NCBI GenBank assembly: GCA_024114885.1
Contig: CP099419.1
Span: 1-64,000, forward strand
Origin: Septoria linicola
Lineage: Eukaryota > Ascomycota > Dothideomycetes > Mycosphaerellales > Mycosphaerellaceae
Length of the DNA stretch: 64,000 bases
Direction: 5' to 3'
Made by a program: the position numbers and the translations under genes. The stretch's first letter is position 1. Each line of letters opens with the position of its first letter. This document shows, in pieces, positions 1-11,521 of the stretch. The notes beneath the pieces were generated by a model. The model was not told the DNA's origin. It searched no databases and saw only the letters and a list, made by a program, of their open reading frames with translations.

Positions 1-150
1 CCTAACCCTAACCCTAACCCTAACCCTAACCCTAACCCTAACCCTAACCCTAACCCTAACCCTAACCCTAACCCTAACCCTAACCCTAACCCTAACCCTA
101 ACCCTAACCCTAACCCTAACCCTAACCCTAACCCTAACCCTAACCCTAAA
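1..150 (+). repeat. Telomere, (CCCTAA)n
   Basis: About 25 uninterrupted copies of the hexamer CCTAAC/CCCTAA begin at base 1; the array ends in a variant (CCTAAA, then CCCTTAACTAG). The C-rich strand reads 5' to 3' from the left end, which is the orientation expected for a left chromosome end. The array escapes the CpA loss seen everywhere else, partly because CCCTAA contains no CpA or TpG. It identifies the window as a chromosome terminus of a fungus using the TTAGGG-type repeat. Confidence 0.98.
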
Positions 151-189
151 CCCTTAACTAGTAGAGTAGGCGAACGTAGGAAGCTAGTA

Positions 190-1080
190 GTAACTAGTAC
201 GAAGGTAAGTAGAGCCTATAGCGAAGATATAAGTATAGTATAGAAAGCAGTAGAGAAGGATATACGTACTAGTATTATAATTAGAGTATAGCTATAGTAT
301 ACCTTAAAATATAACTAGTCTATATAGGTTAAGTCTAGATAGGAGCTCGTCGTATTCGTAGACGACGTAGTACTTATATAAGCTAGCTACTATCTTATAG
401 TAGAATATATATATATTAACCTTAACGATATAAACTTTAATAGTAGTATCTAGGTAGCGAGGGCAGGTTATAAAGTATATGTTTATAACGTAGATCTAGA
501 ACGATAGGATTAGTCGTAAGCGCTAAAAGTATATATATAGAACGTATAGGACGACTATCGAGCTCTATACTAGTAGGAATCTATAGGATCTTCTCTTTCT
601 TACTCTTCTTCGATACTAGTATTATAGAGAGCGTAGTAGGCGAGTATACGTTATTATTAGAGTCGCTAACGAGGATAGTATCGCTATTATTACTAGTCGC
701 GCCGATTAAGTTAGAGTCTTATAAGCGATAGCGCTTAGTACTACTACTAGAAGTTTAGAGACTAGGTATATTAGTAGTAGTAGTAGTAGCGTTCGAGTTC
801 GAGACTAAGCGTTCTTAGTACTAAAGAGTATTAGTAGAAGAGAGAAGAGGAGGCTAACGACGTAGATAGTAATAGAAGGATAATAGTAATATATTAGTAG
901 ATAGAGGAAGATAGAAATACTTATAGTATATAGATAGTAGTAGTAGGTAGTAGTAGGATAGCGCGTTAAGTATTATATTATAATAGCGAGTAATATAGAG
1001 ACTCGCGTATAAAGTATCGTATTACGACTACGAGTAATATAGAGACTCGCGAGTAAAGTATTATATCTAGACTAGTCTAT
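190..1080 (+). pseudogene. Unrecognised coding remnant next to the telomere
   Basis: One plus-strand frame reads through this stretch with interruptions only by TAA/TAG, as expected if Gln and Trp codons had been mutated. The reading has a hydrophobic patch with FVDDVV near 355-370, then a Gln/Arg/Ser-rich tail near 780-860 where runs of stops replace likely poly-Gln. I do not recognise a family. The left edge sits about 40 bases from the telomere, so the 5' part may have been lost by chromosome breakage and telomere addition. A telomere-linked gene is a possibility from position alone; no helicase motif is visible. Confidence 0.35.
986..1051. repeat. 21-bp direct repeats with inverted ends
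   Basis: The sequence CGAGTAATATAGAGACTCGCG occurs at about 986-1006 and again at about 1,031-1,051, 44 bp apart. Each copy has a short inverted repeat at its ends (CGAGT ... ACTCG). The same spacing carries the surrounding sequence, so this is probably a tandem duplication at the end of the telomere-proximal remnant. Confidence 0.6.
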
Positions 1081-1215
1081 AAGTAAGTAATATAAGTAAA
1101 GATATCTTTACTTACTTACTTACTATTTAGTACTCTTACTACTTACTTATTAAGTAAGTAAGATAATCTCTACTTACTTATACTAGCCTTACTTACTTAG
1201 TAACGCTAGCTATAA
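1075..1215. repeat. Degenerate ACTT/AAGT tetranucleotide tract
   Basis: Runs of AAGTAAGT switch to ACTTACTTACTT and back, forming short palindromic blocks. The tract abuts the downstream (3') side of the hAT transposase remnant. A similar tract lies at 2,010-2,105 on the other side, so the two together flank the remnant. Confidence 0.7.
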
Positions 1216-1219
1216 GTAG

Positions 1220-2000
1220 TAGTATATTACGATATCGAATAAATACTAGTCTATCGTAACTATATAAATATAGTATACTATTACTATTTTTACTATAGGT
1301 GTTATTAGCTACGTAATACGCCTTAATAGTATACTAGTTAGCGTTATAAAACTACTATTAGTCTATAACTTTAGAGTAACTAAATATCGTATAGTTTTAC
1401 TATATAACTATCGTCTACGTAGTTATAACACGTTACTAGTAACGCTAAATTATCGCTTAGGCTCGTTACTTATTACTAGATAGGTATATATATCTAACGC
1501 TATTTATACTAGGCTTAGCCCTTATCGTCTCTTTTTAATCTAGTAAAGTATTAGTAACTAGCTTATCTTAAGTTTAACTATCTTCTTCTACTACTTACTA
1601 TAGTACTATATATACTTATCTATAGCTATATTATTAACGCTATCGCTATCGCTATCGTTATTAATTATAAGCGAGTAGATAATATAGCGAGTAGCTATAC
1701 TAGAAGCGCGTAGACCGACTATCGACGTAGGAGGCCTTCTATACTTGTCTTTATATATATTCTATAGCTATTAGATAGTAGCTATAGTCCTTACGATCTA
1801 ATCTTTATCGTTACTAGCCTATCGTTATTATATATCTAGTTTCTTAATAAACTACTATTTTATATTTAGATAGAGTACTACTATAGCCTCGTAAATAGGC
1901 GTCTCGTCTATCTTAGTAAAGTAATCGTTATACTTAGTCTAATTAAGCTTGATACTAGCGTAGAAGTACTATTATATAGTAAGTAGATTAGATAACGTTA
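1220..2000 (-). pseudogene. hAT transposase, C-terminal fragment
   Basis: The minus strand reads as the C-terminal end of a hAT-family DNA transposase. About 1,600-1,990 carries the region before the dimerisation domain (reads like YYxxxDETPIYEAIVVLYL). About 1,300-1,560 carries the hAT dimerisation motif: LALDIYTYL, then NEPKRxFSVT, then RRRQL and a TLKLQT segment, corresponding to the family pattern (AxDxLxxPxSxxxxERxFSxxGxxxxxxRxxLxxxxxxxLxxLxxW). Stops are only TAA/TAG. The N-terminal BED finger and the first catalytic regions are missing because the reading stops at a tetranucleotide tract near 2,010. hAT elements move by cut-and-paste; this one cannot be functional. Confidence 0.75.
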
Positions 2001-2009
2001 GGCTATAAG

Positions 2010-2105
2010 GCTTATAAATTACTTACTATCTATTTACTTACTTACTTACCTTACTTACTTACTTACTATAAGGCTTATAAATAAGTAAATCCTACTTACT
2101 TAGCG
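2010..2105. repeat. ACTT tetranucleotide tract flanked by a short direct repeat
   Basis: ACTTACTTACTTAC runs are bracketed by two copies of TAAGGCTTATAAAT (about 2,007 and 2,080). The tract marks the abrupt 5' end of the hAT fragment. It may be a target duplication or a slippage product. Confidence 0.6.
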
Positions 2106-2399
2106 ACTAGTCTAGTAGTATTACGAGAGAATAAGGTTTAGAGACAATGTCTATATAATCGGTAGTAGTAGGTACGAGATAATCCCTTTATAAATTAGTA
2201 TCTTATTATAATCCTTCTAATCGTCTTAGCTTCGAGAATAGACTCGAGAGCTATATTTCCTCTTACGTACCTTCTCTCTCTTTTAGAGCTATTATACTAA
2301 GTACGCTTAGGCTCCTAATCGTTCTCTACTATATCCTACTCGTCTACCTAGTCGAGCTCCTCTTCTAGAGTATTTTATAGTACTTACGAGATACGCTCT

Positions 2400-4700
2400 A
2401 ATATACTATATATCTCTATAGCGACTATTATAGACTCCTACCCCTATTCTCCTTAGTAGGTAGTAGTAGCGCTAGCGAGACTATAGTATAGGTAATAGGA
2501 AGAGTTTATAGGCTCGTCTATAGCGAAGGCGTAACGTAGAGCTCTTTACTACTATTACCGAGTAGAGCCTCTTTCTAGTTCTATACGTTCTTAAATAGAA
2601 CCTCGAATATAGTCTCTCTATACTCTAGTAGTACGTCTATAATCGTATTAGATTCGCTCTTAACTACTAGACTATACTACCTCTATAGTTTCTATATAAA
2701 CTCGCTTATAAAGTAAGCGTATTACTTACCTACTAGTACGAGCGAGTTACGATAGGACTAGAGAGGAAGGTCGTTGTTATTATTTACGAGTAACTTATAC
2801 GATATTAGTAGTATATTCTCTATAAAAGAGATTACTTTTAGCGATTTATAATCCTTCTTACGATTATAGTACTTATTCCTAACTATCTTCTAGCTATTTT
2901 AGAGAAAGTTAATAATCGCTCTAGGTCTAGAATTCGTTCTTATCCGATCGATATATATACTATTATTAAGTTTAACGTAGTTATTCTATAGATATTAGAG
3001 TAGCTACTACGCGTCTAGGACACGATAGTCTACGTTATCGTTTAGCTAGAGCTCGTAAGTATCTTTATCGTATTTAGTCTTATATCGAGATAGATAGATA
3101 TCGATAACTACGAAGCTCTTCTTATAAGTAGTCTCGACGTTAGTCTTTATAATAGTAGTCTTTAATTAGGTTAGTAGTCTACGTACTTCGTATAGTATAG
3201 TTCGAAGACGCTATTTACTAACTATAGATAGTAGAGCTCTATCCTACTAGTATATAGGTTAGACGATATAAGTACTTCTAGTAGGTCGTATAGTACGATT
3301 AATAACGCCTATACTATACTATAATTAGGTCTACTTCGATTAGTATTAAACTTCTTTCCTAGTAAAGTATTAATCGACGTCGTAAGGACTTAGTCCTTAA
3401 ACTCCTTCGTAAGCTATTCTTAGTAGACGAACTATAGAGTCCTCTCGTACTCCTTCTATAGTATCTTCGATTACTAACTATATCCTCTATAATATATCCT
3501 CTCGCTATAGAGAGAGCTCTTTTATCTATTAGAGATATTATAGAGATAAAGATATATCTAGAAGCGGCTCTACTATCTTCGTATATATTTAATATCGTCT
3601 ATACTAGATATCGTAGCGACTATCTATTCTAGTCTATTAAGAGGCTTACTTATAAGAGTACGAGCTACTAGAGTCGTAGATCGAGTAATCGACTCTAAGT
3701 TATAGTCTCCTTCTAGATATATAGCGATCTTACTATTAGCTAGTAGTATAAGTATATACGTTATATACGTATATCCTACTAGAGTAACCTTATAGCTACT
3801 AAGTATATCGCTCTTAGTAGCGCTAAACGTAGCTATAATAAGAACGAGGTCGAGGTTAAACTCTATTATAATTAGTATAACGATTTACTAGAATACGTAA
3901 AGATAGTCTACGTCGCCTATTCCCTACTAAGACTATAGAATATTTACGTTCTTTCCTAGTCTTATATCTTCGCTATAGTAAAGGTAGTCGCTATATACTA
4001 CTCTATTATTATAATAACTATACTTAGGATAGAAAGGACCTCTCTAGTATACGTAGAGCGAGATATAGAGCACGTTAGGATTATCGTAGTTCGCCTACTA
4101 GATACTATTACTATAATATACGTCTTTATCTAGAATTAAAACTTTTTAGTAAGAGTCGCTAAATTCTCTCTAGTACGCCTTAGTAGTAATACTTACCTTA
4201 TCGTCGAAGTAGAACCTCTTAGTATCTATACGTTTAGTATAATAACTAGGTAGTCTAATAATAGTAAAGATATTCTTTACCTTACCTAGAATAATCGTAT
4301 AGTAGGCCTTAATTATACTACTAGCTAATAGCGTAGTATAATATAGTATACTATTCGATAAGTAGATAGAATTATTCCTATATAGGAGATATTAAAGCTT
4401 ATCCTTCTACGCGTTAGAGCCTATAATACTAAGAGACTAGACCTAGTTCTAGTAATTTTATAAATATACTAGATATACTTCGTCTCGTATAACTATTCTC
4501 GTATCGATATAGCCTATATAATAACTATTAGCTAGACCTAAATCCCTATCCTACTAGGCTAGTTCTACGTTAATAAATACTTCGAATATAGTATAGATAT
4601 AGTAGAGATCTTCTAGATATAGATTATTATCTAAAGGCTTAGCTTCGATATAAAATCGTATACGAACGTTATAAACTAGACTAGTCTAAAGTATACTATA
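2400..4700 (-). pseudogene. Class II histone deacetylase (HDA1-like) with Arb2 domain, RIP-inactivated
   Basis: Read on the minus strand, the N-terminal part (about 4,700-3,590) gives the HDA1 catalytic domain: an N-terminal segment resembling YNVRIRFYIEAKPLD; a degraded PPGHH motif reading LPSYYTK (4,230-4,250); a degraded DWDVHHGNG motif reading DVYYSN (4,107-4,125); then NVLYISLYVYQ, GIGDVDYLYVFQQIV, EFNLDLVLI, and YLEGDYNLESI (about 3,690-3,710). The C-terminal part reads as the Arb2-like domain of HDA1 proteins (LLIVLYDLLEVL near 3,270-3,303; LLQYLQNNYVKLN; RNSLVLVGKQYAYF near 2,740). HDA1 removes acetyl groups from histone tails and supports heterochromatin silencing. The zinc/charge-relay His pairs read Tyr, as CAC-to-TAC change predicts, and a frame change occurs between about 3,250 and 3,100, so it is dead. 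RIP implies a second copy existed elsewhere. C-terminal limit is uncertain. Confidence 0.85.
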
Positions 4701-5160
4701 GAGTAAGTTCTTAAACTTAGTAGGTCTTAGTCTATTGTAGTAGGCGACTAGTTAGTAATTAAGAGATTACGACTCGCGCTATATACCTTTTCTCTTAAAT
4801 AAAGATATATCTATATAGTAGGCTCTTAGTAATAAGCTAGCTCTCTTATAAATACTAATTACTTACTTACTAGTAATATTACTAGCGCTTTATATAAGAA
4901 GCGAGAGATACGTCTCTATTAAGAGTATTATATCGCTATCGGATATCGATACGTCTTATATATTATCTTATTCTATCTAGGATATAGCTAGTAATAATCT
5001 TCTACGACTACTTTATACCGATCTCTAGTAGTAGAGATAGTAAAGGCTACTATAGATTCTAGCTAATCTAGTTAAACGTTCGAGGTATCTATACTATAGA
5101 TAGTAGTCCTATAGCTATACGCTATTATCGTAATATCGCTAAATAGTAAGGACTAGAGTA
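4700..5160. other. No recognisable gene
   Basis: Between the deacetylase remnant and the long plus-strand tract I see only RIP-altered sequence, with one further short ACTTACTTACT run near 4,860. It may contain the deacetylase promoter and 5' end, but no motif survives. Confidence 0.4.
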
Positions 5161-5739
5161 GAGGTAAGGTTATAGAAGCGACGCGAGAAGGAGCGAGCTC
5201 GAATCGCGTAACTAACTACGTCTTTTATAAGTAGCGTAACCTAGTATCTTTTAAGATCGCTTATTAGTAAACTTTAGACGAAGTCTTTAACTCGTAAGTA
5301 CGCTTAATAGTAGGTAAAGACGAGTAGATAGATATAAAGTCGTAAGTAGAGAAGTAGATTAAGTAATTAATTTATAGAAAGAGTTTAGCTAAGACGCTAA
5401 GCTATTTATAGAGATAACTTAGATTAATAGAACCTCTTCTAATCTATTTATTTATATCTATCTCTCGTAACTAGGACCGAGGTATCTAGATATAGCTACT
5501 AGCTATATTAGAGATATCGCTCTCTCTCTACTAGTACTCTATATAAGTACTATAGTCTAGCTCTAATATTTTAGTTAAGTCCTATTAGGGATAGTAAAGG
5601 AATAATATAGGTAGTAGACGAATAACGACTATTCTCCTTATAGATTAAGAGTATTAGAAAATATAGAACGCGTCGAATAGACTTATAGAATAAATATTAT
5701 TTTAATAAGATATTAAAGGTTTTCTTACTCGAGCCTTAT

Positions 5740-6350
5740 AGATTAATCTTATAGCTCTAGATATTTTCCTATATAATAGAGAAGGTATAGGAGTATAGAA
5801 AGTTATCGAATAGGTTACTAAATTAACGTAGTCTTACTACGCTATTAAGGACGAAAGGAATCGTAATAGAGAAGTCGATAAGGCTACGATAGTCGATCCT
5901 ATAGCCCTAGATATTTTCCTATATAGTTTAGAAGATATAGAAGTATAGAAAGTCGTTAAACAAGTTACTAAATTAACGTAGTCTTACTACGCTATCGAGA
6001 ATAGAACGAATCGTAATAGAGAAGTCGATAGAGCTACGATAGTCGATCCTATAGCCCTAGATATTTTCCTATATAATAGAGAAGGTATAGGAGTAGAGAA
6101 AGTTATCGAACAAGTTACTAAATTAACGTAGTCTTACTACGCTATTAAGGATAGAACGAATCGTAATAGAGGAGTTAATAAGGCTACGATAGTCGATCCT
6201 ATAGCCTAGAATATTTTTCTATATAATAGAGAAAGTATAAGAGTAGAGAAAGTTATCGAATAAGTTACTAAATTAACGTAGTCTTACTATACTATCGAGA
6301 GTAAAACGAAGAGAAGATATTAAAAGAAGAGAGAATCGTCGAATAAGTTA
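5740..6350 (+). repeat. 150-bp tandem repeat, four copies, coding (50 residues)
   Basis: The landmark TAGCYCTAGATATTTTCC recurs at 5,752, 5,902, 6,052 and (variant) 6,202, an exact 150-bp period. The period is a multiple of three and the unit reads in one plus-strand frame as about 50 residues, beginning IALDIFLYN and including KVIEQVTKLTQSYYAI. The later copies differ mainly at C/T and G/A positions. A divergent single unit recurs at about 13,250-13,350 in the second long tract. Confidence 0.9.
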
Positions 6351-6923
6351 CTATATCTATATAGTTTAGTATCGGTATTTAGTCTATTAAAGCCGAGCCT
6401 AGTCTAGCTATAATACCTATTAGATATAATATATTAAAGCCTATTAGTAAATTAGCTAGTCGTAGGTATATTAAAGTATCTACTATAATCTAATTAGGAC
6501 AAAGTCCTACTAACGACCTAGATCTATAGAGACGAGCTAGCTATCCTATAACGCCTACTACTCGATCTACTATATAGCGACGTCGACGTATTTATCTTTA
6601 CCTTTATACGTAGGACCTATATTACTAATAAAGACGCCTTATATAGAGAACCTCTAGTTCTTCTATATAATATCTACGAAGTAGCGCTACGTCTATATAT
6701 CTAACTTAGTAACCTAAAGAGATATATCTAATTTAGTATTAGCGTCGAAGAGATAGAGATACTAGCTACTCTCTTATACGCTAGTAACCTTAATAAGCGC
6801 TATCGCCTATATATAATTTACTATATTATCCTACTATAGCTAGTCGTCGATTTTCTCTATACTAGGCTACGCCTAATTAGCCTAATCGAATAGAGCGAGC
6901 TATACTATAGAGTCCTACTTAAG

Positions 6924-7274
6924 ATGTTTTTTACTAGAGGAATACTAGATTTAATCGACGTAGTCCTACTCTTAGACGTTATCTTCGTAGCTCTACTACT
7001 CGCGCTTCTACTTTATAGACTTCTATATAATAACTTAGAGATAAATATAGGTAAGGTTACTCGTTACGCTATAAGCTTCGATCGCGTCCTATTAGATAGT
7101 CTAGAGCTAAGTAGTTATATCGGAATTAGCGTAGGTTACGCTTATAAGACAAGATATAGTCGATATAATTATTATAGAATCTATAAAGCTACTACTATAA
7201 GCTATAAATCTAAGAAGAGTAAGAAACTTCTAGAAGAACGAATAACTTATATAGTAGATAAGAAGGTCGTCTAG
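6924..7274 (+). CDS. Surviving 116-codon open frame inside the giant tract
   Basis: This is the longest ATG-to-stop frame I recognise in the window and it lies in the same phase as the 50-residue repeats upstream. It begins MFFTRGILDLIDVV, has two hydrophobic segments (residues about 7-33), then a Tyr/Arg/Lys-rich tail. It is most likely just a stretch of the giant pseudogene that had few Gln and Trp codons; the frame continues past its TAG stop with the same character. The ATG is one of very few left here and need not be a real start. Expression as a small protein is not supported by anything else I can see. Confidence 0.3.
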   Translation: MFFTRGILDLIDVVLLLDVIFVALLLALLLYRLLYNNLEINIGKVTRYAISFDRVLLDSLELSSYIGISVGYAYKTRYSRYNYYRIYKATTISYKSKKSKKLLEERITYIVDKKVV

Positions 7275-7524
7275 TACCTACGACCTAGTAATAGTTACTT
7301 AGAAGAGGTAGTAGAGCTTCGCGACGAGTTAGTACTATAGGTATTCTAGAGAGCGTAGAAATCGAGAAGTAGAGCTATAACGTACTAAGTAGGAGTAAGG
7401 GTATAGGTAAGAGAGAGAGAGATTAAGAAAGAGATAGCTATTAGTATAGAAGAGCTATATAGAGGTCGATAAGAGAGAGGGTAGAAGAGTAGGTAGAGAG
7501 TATAAGAGATACGAGACTTATACC

Positions 7525-7792
7525 TAGCGTATAGACTATAAATTAATCGCGAGTATATATATATAACGCTATATAAGGTAAGTATAAGAGGTAAGCGTAA
7601 GAGTATTACTATAATTATATATAGCTAATACGCGTACGCTTTACTAACGCGATATAGGTAGCGTATAGACTACGAATTAATCGCGAGCGTATATATATAA
7701 TACTATATAAAGTAAGTATAAGGAGTAAGCGTAAGAGTATTACTACGATTACGTATAGTAGATACGCGTACGCCTTACTAATATAATATAGG
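7525..7792 (+). repeat. 134-bp tandem duplication
   Basis: Two adjacent 134-bp copies begin at 7,525 and 7,659 (both start TAGCGTATAGACTA) and the second ends at 7,792. The copies differ mostly by transitions. Since 134 is not a multiple of three, the second copy is read in a different phase; it gives the same peptide as the first copy when read one frame over. Confidence 0.9.
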
Positions 7793-9211
7793 TAGCGATA
7801 GAAGCTCCGAGACGTTAATTAGAGTATAGCGTACGTAGATAAGATAGCTCGTTTCTTCTAACTTCGACTTCGACTTCTAACCTCTAGTACTACTACGACT
7901 ATAGATACGAACTCTACTCTTTCTATTATACTAACTATACTATTAGCTCTAGGAATTAGATCTACTCTTATAAGACGCTATATACGATTCTCTTACTACT
8001 AGTATCTACTAACTATTATAGTAGAGCCTATACCTATCCTCTCCCTATCTATCGACGATAGCTCTAACTCTAGTAGCTCTACTATAATACGCTACCTACT
8101 ATAAGTAAGTTCCTCTCGCGATAGAATATAACTACTATAGAGAAGAAGTCTACTATAGTATACTATATCGAGATAGTAGCGCTACTATCTATAAACAAGG
8201 CTATAGAAAGTAGTATATACTACTATTTTAAGAAGACTAGTATAAGACTAGTAAAGCTCTAGGAGTAAGAAGGCTATTATAGATTAGTAAGAAATTTAAG
8301 ATTTATAGAGATTAGAAGCTAGGTTACGCGATCTAGAGAGGAATAAAGTATACTAAGATAGCGTTTCTAGTATAGACGCTTATAGCTCTATAAGATAACG
8401 CCGACGCTACTAATAAGGACCGAATTATCTAAACGAGCTACTATTAGTATATAGAGAAGAGTTTCTATAGCCTCTACGAGGCGATCGTATAAGTAGATTA
8501 CTCGAAATTAAGTATAGTAGAGGCTACTAAGTACTAGAAGCTCGTTACTAAAGCGCTAGATATAGAAGGCGAGTTCGATCCCTAACTACTTAGTATAGTA
8601 TACTTAGAGTTATAGTAAAGGTAGGTACTAGAAGGATACGCTTCTCTACGACGAGAGGCGAGATCCGACTATACTATTAGAGAGAAATAGTAGACGATAC
8701 TAACTTCTACGTAGCGTAGTAGAGCGATTATATAGAGTATAATAGAGGACTTACTATATACTTTTTTAAGACTAAAACGAATTATATAACTAGGTTACTA
8801 ATAGATAAGTATACTAGTAGAAGCTAAAGATTTAAGAGGCTCTCTCCTTATCTAATCTAATCTACTTTCCTATCTCTAATATAGCTTCTTATATAGCGCT
8901 TAACGCTAACTCTCGATAGCGACTTACGCGAATATCGCTCTATAATACGTCTTCTTAGCGTATATCGACTAAAAGGCTATAAAGAGCCTATAGGTAAGTA
9001 TATATAGAGAGAGATAACGAGAGATTATATAGAGTAAGCGACTAAAGAAGCGTTAGTTATTAGGATACGATATCGAGGTATAGATACTTTAGACTAAGGA
9101 TCCGAATCGATAAACGTTACTCTCTATATATAGAACCTAAGTAGTATATACTCTAAGCTATAATATAGTACTTCGATAGTAGTATAGAATTATCGATAGT
9201 AAGTATATAGG

Positions 9212-11495
9212 TATAGAAGTTAAATCTTAAATCTTATCCTTTAATAACCTAATATATTTAAGAAGCGAGTATACTAGTATACTACTTTTATAAAGTAAAT
9301 AACTTTAATTATTAATTTCTTAGGCTATAGGTATTAGAACTATACTAGAGTTAGATCGATTAAATCTCTATAAGTTACTTAATTTAATAGACAAGCTCTT
9401 AAGTTATAACCTCGAATACTATATCTACTATAGGTTAGTCTAGCTCTTAGCTACTTCTTAATCTCTCTAACTAACTATATTATATATTAAGCTTATAATT
9501 AAGCTATGTCTCTTATAGCTAATTTATTAGTATTAATACTATAGGTAAGCTTAATCTTCTTCCTTAGTACTCTATAGGACTAGAGTTCTATAATAATTAT
9601 CTTTATATTATCGTGTTTAGTATAGGGTAATAATATAGCTACCTACGATCTTTTAAACTCTCTTAATAGCCTATTAACTATATTAAGGATTAGACCTAGT
9701 AAGCTTCCTTAGTATCTAATTACCTTATTCTTAATCTAGCCTATATAGGTATTAACCTACTAAGGGTTATAAGATATAACTACTAAGCTCTATAATAAAG
9801 TAAATAGTAGAGGTAGTAGTGTTCTTTAATATAGTATTAGCTTAGATAGTACTACCTATAGGTTTAATAGTACTAAGCTAGAGGCTCTAAATAATACTCT
9901 AATAGTTATAGGTATAAATAAAGCCTTATAGGTAGGCTAGAGTATTAGTAGGAAGTCTTCTTTAATAAGATAGTAGTAACTAACTATACTAAGCCTTAGG
10001 ATACGCTTCGAATAGGCCTACTTTAATAGTCTAAGGTAGCTAATATTAAGAGGTAGTAATAGGTAAGAGGAATATAGTAGTATATAGAGTATAACTATAC
10101 CTTCTTCCTTATAGAATAACTTAAACTCTAGCGTTATATAGTAGTAATAACCGTCTAGAATACGTAGTCGCTTCTAACTACTAGTCCTCTATCTAGTATA
10201 ATTATTATAGTATTTAATCTAAGCGACTCTATAATTAAAGAAAGTCTAACCCTTTAGACTAACTCTAAGTTTCTAGGTTAGTAGAAGGTAGTAGAACTAG
10301 GCTCTATTTATTTCCTTACTAGAGGAGATAACATATAGAGAGACTAACTACTCTACTATAGTAGTATATATAATAATAGTCTACTATTATATAGAATTAG
10401 AGACTAAGGCCTTAGGTCGTTATCTACGCTCTATTATAGTAACTACTATTATATTCTAGTAGTATCTATACTAGAAGCCGCTTTTATCGAAGTTATAAAG
10501 ATTATTCTCTATAATAACCTTAGAGTCCTTATTCTTTACTCTTTAATACGATAGCCTTCGTAATAGCTATGTTTCTAGGCCTAGATAGCGTTTAATAAAG
10601 TTATAGGCCTATCGCTATCTAACCTCTTTTCTATAGCGTTCTCTAAGGATAGAAGAAGCCTATATATAGAGAATAGCCTATATTAGCGAATAACTACGTA
10701 AATCTAGATCTAATATCCTCTAATAAACTACCTCTTCTTCGATTAGAGCTAAGGCTCTACTTATAGATAGTATTATAGCTTATAGAGGCGTTCCTTTAAG
10801 CCTTCGATTAACTATTATATAGCTGACTCTATAGGTAATTATAGCGCTTCGTACGCTTATAAAGCGACCTAATTACGAATAGTACTTAGAATATACTCTT
10901 TATATAGAGGTACTATTATATAAAAAGGTAGAAGAATAGACGCGTTTAGTAGTAGTAGTATATACGAGATAGAAGTAGTAGACTAGTCTATCTAGTATAC
11001 TTACTTATTAAATACGTTAGATTTAGATTTAGTTTAATTACTAAATTAAATCGTAAGATTCACTCTAAATACTTAATAATTATCTATATACGTAGTAGTA
11101 ATAACTTACTCTATAGCGCTATCTACTATACTCTTAGTAATACCTAACTTCTACTAACTTTTAGTATATTAAGACTAAGTTATAGTAGTACTATCGAGCT
11201 ACGAGTATATTAATAGAATAGTACGCCTAGCGCTACTTATTATACGCTCCGACTTAGCGCTTATTAGTAATATAGATAGTATATTTATAGCTATCGATAA
11301 GAGTATAGGCTAAGCTTAGCGTAGAAGAGATTAGCGCTACTATTTAAATACTATCTAGCGCTTACTATAAACTACTAGTAGTTTGCCTATAGAATCTTAA
11401 CTATTTATAATCTTTAGAGGCTAAAGTATTTAAATTTATTTAATAATAGAATAGATTAAATCTCCTAAATAGTAATTTAGTATTTAACTTCTATA
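9212..11495 (-). mobile_element. pogo/Fot1-type Tc1-mariner element, copy A
   Basis: The ends form terminal inverted repeats of about 20 bp with two or three mismatches (TATAGAAGTTAAAT at 9,212; its complement ends at 11,495), with TA at both edges as expected for a TA target. The minus strand encodes a DDE transposase of the pogo/Fot1 class: YNFDKSGF (10,477-10,497), a segment corresponding to GKEINRAWFY, ILDGYYYYI for ILDGHxSHxT (10,135-10,161), then EFKLFYKEEGIVIL. The first two catalytic Asp residues survive, but many His and Trp codons are altered and stops are present. The element separates two long plus-strand coding tracts that share a codon phase. Confidence 0.85.
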
Positions 11496-11521
11496 TATAT
11501 AAGATAAGACTATATAATATA

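Larger units (their letters stand above)
5160..9211 (+). pseudogene. Giant repeat-containing protein gene, 5' part
   Basis: A plus-strand frame can be followed from about 5,740 to 9,211 with TAA/TAG as the only interruptions; an earlier stretch (5,160-5,740) looks coding but may be in another frame. Positions 5,740-6,350 encode four tandem 50-residue units. Downstream are a Lys/Arg-rich part (7,140-7,500) and a long hydrophilic part (7,860-9,211). Codons start at positions divisible by 3 up to the 134-bp duplication at 7,525-7,792 and then one base earlier in phase, exactly what adding 134 bases does. No domain family was recognised. The tract is cut off by the pogo-type element at 9,212, and the same codon phase resumes beyond it at 11,522, so this and the next tract may be one gene. 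No start codon can be assigned because ATG has been destroyed. Confidence 0.5.
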
